Assembly (NCBI GenBank): GCA_027919835.1
Contig: JANVFP010000015.1
Span: 186,001 to 250,000 of the forward strand
Source of the DNA: Lentinula raphanica
Lineage: Eukaryota > Basidiomycota > Agaricomycetes > Agaricales > Omphalotaceae
Direction of reading: 5' to 3'
DNA: 64,000 nucleotides
Positions within the stretch are counted from its first letter, which is position 1, and every line of letters starts with the position of its first letter. A program made the position numbers and the translations under genes. The notes beneath the pieces are model-generated. The model saw only the letters and a program-made list of their open reading frames with translations. It searched no databases and was not told where the DNA came from. Of the stretch, positions 1 through 10,624 are shown in pieces.

Positions 1-11
1 ATAATCCGGAT

Positions 12-1772
12 TTGCAAGGGGATCGCCCTTTGGGTTCCATATACGTGGGAGGAGATCCGGATCTGACGAGACCTCAACATCAAGGTCGAGCTGCGTCTAG
101 GTTTGTGGGGAGAGAGAACACAGCTCAACCCAATATACCTCGGCTTCGCGTTCCAGGGGAGAACGACGATGAGCAAGGCTCGGTTATACCTAGCACTAGC
201 ACTCCTCTCATATGTAGTGCTCGTGTTCCCCCCTCGGTACAGCAATCAGCTCATAATCAGTCTCAACAGTCAAACCAGAGTACTCCTCTCCCACGCGACA
301 CTCCTTCTATCCATGGATCAGTTCGTAGTCAATCTCACCATTCGATCCAGAGCCAGGCAGATCCCGGGTTCGTATCTGTAGGCGGCCATTCCCATCGTAG
401 TCACGTCAATCGAAGCCCTGATTACAATGAGGACATGGATTACCGCAGCGATTTTGGCGTAGAAAACTTGCAGGGTGAGGACTTTGGGATCCCACCAGAC
501 GTTGATCCAATGTATGGGCAGAGGAAAAGACAGCCAAGTCGGGGACCTCCTACGCCGGATAGGGCTTATCAACGTCGTCGGCCTGCACAGGATGTGCCGC
601 TACCTTCAAATCTGCCACGAGGTCCTGCTTATGGATCTGTTCCGGGCGCGGCCGCGGGTACTGTTCATGCTCCCATTCCAGTTCGTGCTGCTTTACCTGG
701 ACTTCCTCGCGGCTTCGTGCATGGTGTAGATCCTTATGCAGCTCAAGCTCCTTTCAACGCACAACAGCCAGTCAATCCAGGATATCAGAACTACCACCAG
801 CCCTACATTCCTCAGTTTCAGATTCAACCAATCCCACAGCATGTCAACCGAATTTCGTATAGATCTGGAGGGAAGTTGAGAGTTCCTTTTCCCAGAGTTA
901 CACAAGCCAAACGTCCCACGTCGGATCCTGCCGGACTTCTCACTGGGGTGTGTCACGAAGTAATCGAGATTTTGCGGGACGGCTGGAACGAAGTGATTCC
1001 TTTGGGATACTTTGCTCGTCGCTACAGCCCTCTGGTATCGAATCATGCTCCTTCTTCAGCTGGCGGTAATGGTTTGCCTGATATTCCAATTATAGACATG
1101 TCTATCAACGACTGGAATGAGATCAAGAGGAATTTGCCGCACGCGCTTCAGGAGCATCTGATTCCAGAGCACGAAGTAGTTCCGGGTACGGAGGAAGCAA
1201 TGGCTGCGGCAGAGATGATAGAGACATTCTTTGGGATCATCGACAATCGGAGTCGACTGAGCGACGAAGTGGTTCCTCTGATGATGTATGCGGATCAGAA
1301 AATAACTTTTTGGAGATTCAGGCCGGAACAAGATGAACGCATGGACGTCTTCGATACTTCAATCTATCGTGATATCTACGAAGAGTGGAAGAAGCAGGTA
1401 GCCAAAAGGAAGGAGAGAGAGCAATGAGCGAAATCATCGTCGTCCAAGCCTTATGGCTTGTCTTACTCCTCCTACTCAGCAGGGAAATTTCCTCCATCGA
1501 ACGGACCTTCTCGCAACAAGTTTCAGGGACAGAAGTCGAAATTTCGGTGTATCTTTTGTGGCGGGGAACACCACAGTCGAGGACATGTCTTGTCCGGAGG
1601 AGATTACCTCAAACAAGACGATAGCGGGGTCTACCGGAACGCAAACGGAAAACGTGTTTGTTTTGCGTTCAATGGATTCAAAGGGTGTGGTAATACCAAC
1701 CCGTGCAAGAATGGCGAGCATAAGTGCGCAATATGTGGCTCGACCCAACACAACTCACAATCTCACGCTTGA
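12..1772 (+). pseudogene. Gag-like ORF of a DIRS-like retrotransposon, interrupted by a stop
   Basis: The first 471 codons (12-1427) encode a Gln/Pro/Ser/Arg-rich N-terminal half and a folded-looking C-terminal half that I cannot assign to a cellular family. The frame stops at TGA 1425-1427. The same frame then continues without another stop to 1772 and encodes a Cys/His-rich segment with CxxC-type knuckles (CIFCGGEHH, then CAICGSTQH). That is the usual C-terminal nucleic-acid-binding part of Gag in fungal tyrosine-recombinase retroelements. The simplest reading is one gag gene broken by a single nonsense codon, although stop readthrough cannot be excluded. It lies directly upstream of, and overlaps, a reverse transcriptase in another frame. 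The 5' end of the element may lie outside the window. Assignment to the DIRS type rests on the adjacent reverse transcriptase. Confidence 0.6.
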
Positions 1773-2520
1773 GGAACGATTTCCCATTCGCACTCGGCTG
1801 AAGGCAGCAGAGTGGCGAAGGGTACTGTTCGAGCCCGGCGTACTTGACAGGTTCCTCGATGTTCCGGAAGGCATCGAAAAAGGATTCGATATTGGCGTAG
1901 AGAAGTTTTCCTTAGCACAGACTTTCATTCCAGATAATTACTTCAAAACAGAAACCGAAGCAGCAATCGTTCGAGCAAAATTCACTGAAGAAATAGATTT
2001 GGGGAGGATTTCTCCCCCATTTGATCCCATAGAACTCGAAGACCTCATAGGTCCTTTTCGCACGTCCCCAATGGCCGTATTAGAGCAACGTCCTGGCAAA
2101 TTCAGAATAATCATCAATCATTCTTATCCTAACAAGGCTTTTCCCCTAACAAAATCTCTCGACTTTGCATCCATTGATATCTCAAAGATTGATCCCAAGA
2201 GGATCTCAGTAAACTCGCTTATTGACTCGGACGATTTCAAGTGCGATTGGGGTACTTTCTCCGATTGTTATATCAAAGTGGCTGAAGCGCCAGAAGGTGA
2301 GTTGAGAAGTTCCAATATCTATGGAATATTGAATGAAGGGAGTCATCAGGTACTCAAGTGTCCGTTTTCGACGTGGACGCGGCATTCCGAAATGTTCCTC
2401 TAAAACCAGGGATCTGGCCGTTCGTGGCGTTGATGGGACGGGAAGATACACCTAGATTTTGCATTGAATTTTGGTGTTCGGTCAGCGCCCGGAATCTTTG
2501 GACGACTCCAATATTCCTTG
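1453..2520 (+). pseudogene. DIRS-like reverse transcriptase, decayed, with a putative intron
   Basis: The frame from 1453 to 2296 reads through an N-terminal region typical of fungal DIRS-like polymerases, including DLIGPFRTSPMAV and a RIIINHSYP segment. A 53-nt stretch at 2297-2349 begins GTGAGT and ends CAG. Removing it joins the frame to FDVDAAFRNVP, the reverse transcriptase segment holding the first catalytic aspartates. After FVALMG a one-base shift around 2440-2452 moves the frame, and it resumes as LNFGVRSAPGIFGR, another conserved block of this class. Similarity ends near 2520. The later RT motifs, RNase H and tyrosine recombinase are missing, so the copy is dead and 3'-truncated. 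The first 100 or so codons of the open frame overlap the Gag knuckle region and may not be translated. DIRS-like is my family call from the motif style; no recombinase is present to prove it. Confidence 0.65.
2297..2349 (+). other. Putative spliceosomal intron inside the reverse transcriptase
   Basis: The segment starts GTGAGT and ends ATCAG, is 53 nt long like host introns here, and interrupts the RT between EG and TQV. Excision gives a continuous frame across the conserved FDVDAAFRNVP block. Without excision the frame runs to a stop at 2403. Confidence 0.6.
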
Positions 2521-3256
2521 GAAAGATTGGGGAATTCAGAATTGGAACAACCAAGCTCAGCCTCCAACACACGACGTGGGAGGAACTATTGTGCATGCAC
2601 TAGCTCAGGCGTACTGGCACCCCCAATGGGAAACAGACTTGCGCAGAACTGCATCAACTCGTTTATCCTTTGGATATATTCCTCACCGTCCATTGCCCCA
2701 TATGCCCAACAGGCATAGAGGTCCACGCAGATCCTGGTCCTAGGTCCTCATGAAGGTTGGTCTTTGTTCGAACCAGTGTCGTCTGAAAGTCGCAAGGTCT
2801 GACCGAAACTCAACTCTACATAGGTTTGCCCTGGAGTGTCCATTTGACTGAACTTCAAACTTAATGTTCGCAAATCCTTTTGATTCTTTCCAATTGTGTA
2901 TCTACCAGTTACATAGCAGGTTTCAGAAAAACGATATAAACTTCAAAGAACACACTGAGAGCTGTGACTCCCTTTCTTGGTAACTAGTCTTCAGAATTTG
3001 ACCCTAGACGGTCGATGTAAAAGCTGTAGGCATGATGACAAACTCTATGGTATGGATTATGTTGAGCATGTTCAAACAGCAAGGCCTTCCATTGGCATTG
3101 TGGCTAGAGTCACAAATTGAAGCGAGAAGGTCGAGGGCAGCTACTATGCTCGCTATCATCTCTTTAAGTTACCCCGCAACGTGAAAGCATAGCCCAACTC
3201 AATCCAGCCCGGGCCTGACCGCGTACAATTGATAGCAAAAAATTACTGGATACATA
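2521..3256. other. Gene-free stretch between two transposon relics
   Basis: No coding region is supported here. A 90-codon open frame (2471-2743) follows the RT breakpoint and begins with a short string that resembles the C-terminus of the secreted protein at 6817-7813 (NIPWKDW here, NIPWQDW there). Beyond that I see no recognisable domain, repeat or terminal sequence. The region is probably decayed retroelement or its insertion target. Confidence 0.4.
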
Positions 3257-3264
3257 ATCAGTAC

Positions 3265-3347
3265 CAGGGGGGTCCATGTAATAGAAAATGAGGGTATCGC
3301 AAAACCTGTTGGGGTCTATTTGGCTCCTCTTAGGTAAGCCCTGAGCC
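3265..3347 (+). repeat. Left terminal inverted repeat of the 760-bp element
   Basis: 83 bp, matches the reverse complement of 3941-4024 with a single one-base length difference in a C run. It begins CAGGGGGGTCC. Confidence 0.9.
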
Positions 3348-3940
3348 GGTTCTGAGCTGATCATGCCAACGCGGCGCTCTCCTTTCACCCACCAGCAGTT
3401 CATTGTCCACATATCTTTCTGTCCTTTCCATGGTTTTTATCCATTGATCATGTCGAAATGGTCAACGCTGTACTCTATGATAGTCATCTGCTCCAATCTA
3501 TACTATCTTATGCCATCTACTACCTCTATGCCTCCCAAGCCGCCTGAAAGTATATCTCTCCACACCAGAAAAGAGCTCCTTGTACATTGTGATTTATGTG
3601 GAAAATCATACACAATCACTCAAATTGGTAATGCAATGCTCAGAATAAAGCTCTATTGGATATCATAGAGTGATTGGGGGATATCTTCTCAGATATCACT
3701 CAACCAGTTAGACATTTCCGTGCCCCAGCAAGGTTTCAAAATTTCATGACTCGTTAAATGTGTACTTCCTAAGATAACGGAGTTGAAGACAGTCAGGTGG
3801 GCTACTTAGTTATTGTACTACTTGCAGCTATGTACATGTCCAAATCAACAGTATAATTACATTTTTCGCCTCGTCTCATGTTCTGAATCGCTACCTCTCA
3901 GAGACACCGGCTCACTCTCGGCTTTCATTCGGCACATCAT

Positions 3941-4024
3941 GGCTCAGGGGCTTACCTAAGAGGAGCCAAATAGACCCCAACAGGTTTTGCGATACCCTCA
4001 TTTTCTATTACATGGACCCCCCTG
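3941..4024 (-). repeat. Right terminal inverted repeat of the 760-bp element
   Basis: 84 bp, reverse complement of the left repeat; ends GGACCCCCCTG and is followed at once by the second ATCAGTAC target copy. Confidence 0.9.
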
Positions 4025-4032
4025 ATCAGTAC

Positions 4033-4469
4033 ATACTTAGTACAAGTAGACAATGCTGAACGTTGAACCCTGTTGAACCTGTGTTCAAAGGTGAGATCAC
4101 TACCACTCGCCCTTACTGTTCCAGAGGACGGATATAAGTCAAATTGCCAGGAGGTTTTCAGTTCGGTATGTAGGTCCTTGGCAGAGATCAAATCGCAGCT
4201 GTACTACTTACATACGGGTTCCGTTCGAGTGAAGAAAAAGGTCCTCCAAGATCAAAAAGACTCCTTTCAAGTTCTGAGTTCTCTGCCAAGCGTATAGGTG
4301 GCGTCTCTGTGAATTGTACTACATGGAAGATTAGAGTGCAATGATAGTTGGCTACGAATATGCGGAACACAATCTAATCATGAATCTGAGCGAATTCGTG
4401 GTATCAAGTGATCTTTATAGTGACAGCGCCGAGCAGCGTACAAAGCAGAGCGTTCATTGTACGCTGATC
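4033..4469. other. Intergenic stretch downstream of the Old Yellow Enzyme gene
   Basis: I see no gene here. Short open frames on both strands have no recognisable composition or motifs. It contains the 3' flank of the minus-strand oxidoreductase. Confidence 0.4.
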
Positions 4470-5806
<1,337 letters not shown>

Positions 5807-6816
5807 TGTGTGTTCGAGTCAAGGAACAGATGTTCAAAGGGATGTATACCGGATGCAGCACGTTGATTATTGCGCTTAAATACCTTGTCCACAGGACATT
5901 CCCTGACGTGCTGACCAACGTCGTGTAAACCAGATGACAGAGGAGTCCTTGATTTTCTTTGCTTCATTAAAGAAAAATTAGCAATCTTCACAAGGGAGAT
6001 AGGTGAATGAACAAGGAGCTTATTAGCAACCCGTTCTTGGCCGTTTTGATTCGACCCAGAATTCATTATTCCACTGACCGATATCTATTCACTTGGGACA
6101 AGGAAATGAGGTTTTCATGGGGTGCCAGTTGATGGTTTGACATAATTGCTTATACTCGAGTTTGCGACGCTGCACGCAGCAAAGAAAGTGACACAGAAAC
6201 CCAGCCTGTCGCAGCCTAACGGTAGTCTGCCCAATTCTCCCGTCAATTGTTTCTGGCAGTGCTGATTGAGAGGAGATGAGGTGTTGTTTCTCAAGTCATG
6301 AGAGCTAGCCTCGCTAGTCAGTCTGATAGTTCAACGAAGAGTAAACGCGTTCGTTGAATCGACGTTGATGAGAGCGGCATCATGGGTCGATATCATGCAC
6401 ATGCACTCACATGCATCATCACAGGTCCAGTGGCCCGTTTGTACTTGTTTACATTCAGAAATGCATCATTGATTGCTTTTCAACCAAGTACTAGTACTAC
6501 TACAGATTCATCAATCAATGGTCTAAGTTGACTTTTGCTTCTAAGGAAACCGAAGAAAGTACTCAAGAGGTTCCAGAGATAAGAGGAGATGAATCAGTGA
6601 CCGGTTAACGCGCAACGCAAGGTCATCGGATAAGTATAACAATCTGACAGAGCTAATTCAGCCTCAATATCGTGTTTCGTCTCAACTTTTTTTTTTTCAT
6701 CTTGCTTCCCTCTCTTCTTCATCTGTCCGCCTGGTGCGCTTCCCCAATCTTACAAAACCTCTCGAGAGCTGGTCTCTCTTTTTCCAAACCTTCGATCTAT
6801 CTTCAACGCATTTGGC
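5807..6816. other. 1-kb divergent intergenic region
   Basis: It separates the minus-strand oxidoreductase from the plus-strand secreted protein gene. Open frames here (for example 5695-6066 minus) are short and overlap the OYE start. A pyrimidine-rich run lies at about 6688-6725, about 90-130 bp before the plus-strand start, as is common in fungal promoters. Nothing else recognised. Confidence 0.4.
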
Positions 6817-7813
6817 ATGAAGATCTTGTCAACCCTTTTGACGTCCCAACTTCTATTCACCCTGCTCCGAGCTGCTGCCAGACCTTTCAGCGGAGTTCCG
6901 ACTGCTCACGATCTGAACCTGGAAGGTCGTGGGCTGCCACTTAACCAAATGTTGGGCCCACCCGCCAAGCCGGAAGAACCAAAGTCCCGCGTTTGTTACT
7001 TCTATGTGCCACCCTCTGTAAGTTGTTTTCATCACAGTTGGACTTCAACTGATGTCTGATAAAAAAACAAAGGAAATCATACATAACCCTGGACGACCCG
7101 ACTCGCCCACCGTTACACTCAAGTCCGAACAATTACCGGTTAACAAGGGCAATGCGAAGCTTGATTGCGAATGGGGTCCAGATAGTTCACCTGCCAAACA
7201 AGAGTAAGTCGCTCCATTTCAAGCTGTTCATATCATACTCATGCATTCCATTATAGTAGGAATAGTTGGCTGGTGAGATTCTTGTCGTTACGTTCAAGTA
7301 ATGTTCCAGGGACTGATTTTATCTGGAACAAAGTGTGTTCTTCAGTCCGGCAACATAGAAAGTTATAAGACCGGTACCAAGCTAGTACGTTCTGAAATCT
7401 AAGTGCGCAAATTGCTCAGTAGTGGATTATCACTATTTCCAGGTCTACTCCGACCAAGCGCCACTTGAGGTTCTCGGTACCACGCGCTTTTATAGACAAT
7501 TCCAATCCATCGGCCAGCCAACGTTGGAGAAAAAGGATCTGAAGTTTGAAGCTCGTTGTCACTCGCCAACATTGACCAAAGAAAGTAAGCAATCGTTGAT
7601 GATCCTTTCTTCTGCTGTTCCGAAGATCTCATATGAGCTTGCCCTACAGTGATCAACAAACAACAGAATTCATTCCCCAATATTCCTTGGCAGGATTGGA
7701 ATATAGAAAAGTGGCCCATGGATGAGAACAAGAAGCCAATACCTGTGGATCAATTGAAGGCGCAGTATGAGGCTACGGCAGCCTTTGCCGCTTCAGAAGA
7801 CTATGGATTCTGA
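6817..7813 (+). CDS. Secreted protein of unknown function, six exons
   Basis: I do not recognise a family. Six exons (6817-7017, 7073-7203, 7257-7272, 7310-7384, 7443-7584, 7650-7813) sum to 729 nt and encode 242 residues. The first 20-odd residues form a hydrophobic signal peptide (MKILSTLLTSQLLFTLL, then Ala-rich). After it come a Pro-rich stretch, a central part with several cysteines (KLDCEWG, GTKCVLQSG, EARCHSPT) that could form disulfides, and a C-terminal tail with NIPWQDW. Exon 3 is only 16 nt. It is needed to join the flanking frames, which supports the model. No transmembrane segment follows the signal, so export is likely. It could be a small secreted protein or effector-like protein of the fungus; that is inference. 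The upstream ATG at 6672 opens a different, intron-free frame and was not chosen. Confidence 0.7.
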
Positions 7814-8154
7814 AAATCGCTGTAGATATTGTGGTGTCATCCATTGGTTCGATAGAATACGATGTCGTGAACACCGTTAGATAGCGACACAAACTTGAGT
7901 TTGAGAGATCCAGGACAAGGAAGCAGAAAGCTCTAAGACCCGTTGGCACGAGAAACGATATGATCATTGATAAGAGACGCCAACCGGAATACATCGGGTT
8001 CTGGCGGCGATCTGCTGAGCGAAATCGTCGTATCGTCGTCGTAAGAAGGCCAGAAAATACTCAAGGCTTGGAGAGGAACAACTGATGGCATTGGCACTAC
8101 TGAATGATGCCCGAATATAATAGTGCGAGCGAGACGCCCTCTTTGATTCTAGTC
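7814..8154. other. Convergent 3' region between secreted protein and flavocytochrome b2 genes
   Basis: Two genes end facing each other across 341 bp. Only short shadow frames occur; no repeat or RNA gene recognised. Confidence 0.4.
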
Positions 8155-10351
8155 TCATAATTTTGCTATACGGGCAACCGGCTGCCAGTCAACACGTTCG
8201 ACCTACACCGATGGTCAGCAGAACCTAGCAGATATGAGCTTCTGAGAACTCGCCATATCCGGTGTTAGTTCACCAATATTCGATACACCCATGAGGCGCA
8301 TCGTGGTGACTATTTCCCGCTCAAGGATGCTGATGATCTTGCGTACACCGACTTCGCCATATGCCTACACTGGCGTTAGATTTCCTTAAAAGGATAACAT
8401 ACTGCAAGCTTACGCTCTGAGCATAGAGGAATGGTCGACCCAGTCCAACAGCCTTGGCTCCGAGGCACAACGCTTTCACTACATCTACAGCAAGCGTGAG
8501 ATGAGAATAGCATTGGAAATACGACTCCGAAGATATGCGTACCTGTGCCACGACGGACGCCACCTGGTAACATAGATGAGTTGTTCCGCCAAACTACAAA
8601 GAGAATTCTTTACCATCGAGATATACTACAGGAAAACGGGTCAGTTAGAAAGATTTTGATTCCATGTAGTCATTTGCTAACCTTCCATCTTGTCAAATAT
8701 CTGTGGCTGTTGTGTTCGCAAACGGTACAAAACTTCCAGCGGAGGCAGAGAGCTATTAAACCGGTTCGGGATATGTTAAGCTACGTGGGTTCAATGAGGC
8801 TCACTATTCGAGTTGTCTTCCTGTGTCGACATGGAATTAGAAAATTGGGTTTAAACGCAGATCCGATTGTTCTCACCTCCATGATTTGACAGAAGTATCC
8901 CATCTACCTTCGCTTCTGCTGCTAAAATAGCATCCTAAAAGATAAGGAGGACGAAGAAAGGAAATAATACTGTCGACCCACCTGAACGCACTGAATACCC
9001 TTGATCACTATAGGAAGTTTTGTGACACTACGAAGCCATGGGATCGTCTGCGCGGGTTGAAAACTGAATAGACAAGAAGATGTGGTTGGGTCTTCACGAA
9101 CTTTTTCCCATGTCATATCACGGTCATCGTTGACTATCAAAGCCCCAGCGACCCCAAGAACAGCATCGGTTGTATCAGCAGCGCCTTCTCCTTCATTGTA
9201 CACCTTGATCCCGGTTTCTTGATCATCTAAGACCCATGGACTACGCACATCTCTTTCCCTGTTACTCGGGACGACTGCGTCGACGGTTAGAAAGATAGCC
9301 TTGTAGCCCAGCTGTTCTATTTCCCTGATACGTTTCAAGGCTATTGCATCATCCTTGTGTTTATAGAGTTGAAAGAACAACGTTTGAGAAGGAGTGGATG
9401 CCGCAGCAATCTCGGCATATGAAAGTGAGGCATTCGAAGAGACCATTTGTATTATTTTGGGGGGTGCACAACCTTTGGTTATGTTGATTTCGCCTTTGGG
9501 AAGAGAGTGAAGTGAGACCAAGGATGACTGAGACTTTGAATTATAATACCAAGTGGGTGCCCCAGTTTTGCAAGCGCAGATCCACAAACAAAGATCGGGA
9601 GTGTTGTTTCGAAACCTAGTATCCTAGTCGAAGAATCACAATGGGATACAGGTCTCATGACACGAGCCTTGAAGAAGAACCTCTGGAACGCTCGTGCGTT
9701 CTCTTGCAAACCTGCGTGGGTGTGAAACGTTCAAGTCTGTATAAGCGATTAGAAGAGGGAAGGACGGACTGATTTCGTCATCTGCGGCGGAGCTATAGTA
9801 CGCCCATGCTCTGTAAGACAGAACTTGCTTCGCAACATCCTGTACGACGACTATGAGAAGATGGTGTATGTTCAGAGTTAAGCTATAGTTGCCTCCATGT
9901 CAGCCAAGCTGAGTATACGATTGAGCGGAGGCCTTTTCTTCATAGCCTCTTCTACGCGCAGCTCATCCTGAGTCTTCTTTGTCAAAGCTCCTGCTCTCTC
10001 AAGAGACTCCACTGCAGTATCGTCCAGAGGGCCAAGATGTTGAGAAGGTGAAAGATTCTTGTCGAGAGCGTCGGAAGGATGTATGGGTTCATACGCGCTG
10101 GTGGCGTCACGTCCAGCGTATTTGAGTATGATCCTGGATCCTCCAGGATGCTCCTGCATACAGACTGAGTGATGTTCTTGACAACCGAAATCTTACACAC
10201 CTGCAGGAAGTCCGTCACATCGTAAACTCTCTTGTTAATGATAACCCAGCATGACCTGGACAGATTGAGATGATTTTCCTAGAATGAAGATGGTAGAAAA
10301 CGCTTACTTTGAGTTGTTATGCTTTGACACTTCTTGCAAGGACCACGACAT
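8155..10351 (-). CDS. CYB2: Flavocytochrome b2 (L-lactate cytochrome c oxidoreductase)
   Basis: Oxidises an alpha-hydroxy acid, in the family usually L-lactate, and passes electrons from FMN through a b5 haem. The 14-exon model sums to 1,512 nt, or 503 residues. The N-terminal cytochrome b5 domain carries the haem-ligand EHPGGS motif (about residues 34-39). The FMN barrel starts at YYSSAADDEI, and later shows IFLTVDAVV, KGIQCV, the active-site SNHGGRQLE and LDGGVRRGTDVVKAL...GLGRPF. Exons include pieces of 12, 16 and 21 nt that are needed for the conserved residues. Two introns appear to be GC-AG: one after LADME (donor at 9891-9892) and the last (8203-8253, donor GCGAGT). No clear mitochondrial presequence precedes the b5 domain, so location in the intermembrane space, as in yeast, is uncertain. 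A related glycolate- or mandelate-type oxidase with a b5 domain is the main alternative. Confidence 0.93.
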
Positions 10352-10624
10352 TGTGATATGAGAGGATATGGGAAAAGTAATTGCAGGAATTTATACCTGC
10401 GAATGAGAACACATCATGGGTGCTGAGTCGGGGCTTTCGGTACGAACAATTTAGGGGTTTAAATAGCGGCCCGGTCTTTGCCGGCTTGAAAAAAATGACA
10501 TCGGCTGTGTCGTGGCACGTGCTTTGTTCAATTCTGACCGTGACCAGCGCGCGTATCCCTGAGACTTGAATTCACTCCTTCATCTCCTCAATCCAATCGG
10601 TCTCCTCATTTCTCCCCATTCTCC

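Larger units (their letters stand above)
3265..4024. mobile_element. Non-autonomous DNA transposon with 8-bp target duplication (hAT or KDZ-like)
   Basis: The 760-bp element has terminal inverted repeats of 83 bp (3265-3347) and 84 bp (3941-4024), identical except for one extra C in the right copy. Both ends start CAGGGGGGTCC reading inwards. The element is flanked by a perfect direct repeat ATCAGTAC (3257-3264 and 4025-4032). An 8-bp target duplication with CAGGG-type ends is known for hAT transposons and also for the fungal KDZ (Kyakuja-Dileera-Zisupton) group; the sequence alone does not decide between them. The interior holds only a 101-codon open frame (3363-3668) with one CxxC pair and no transposase, so it must move in trans. 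Near-identical repeats and an intact duplication suggest a fairly recent insertion. Confidence 0.85.

Noticed and set aside
3363..3668. Possible transposase remnant inside the 760-bp element
   Set aside because: 101 codons with only one CxxC pair; no catalytic residues or dimerisation region can be seen.
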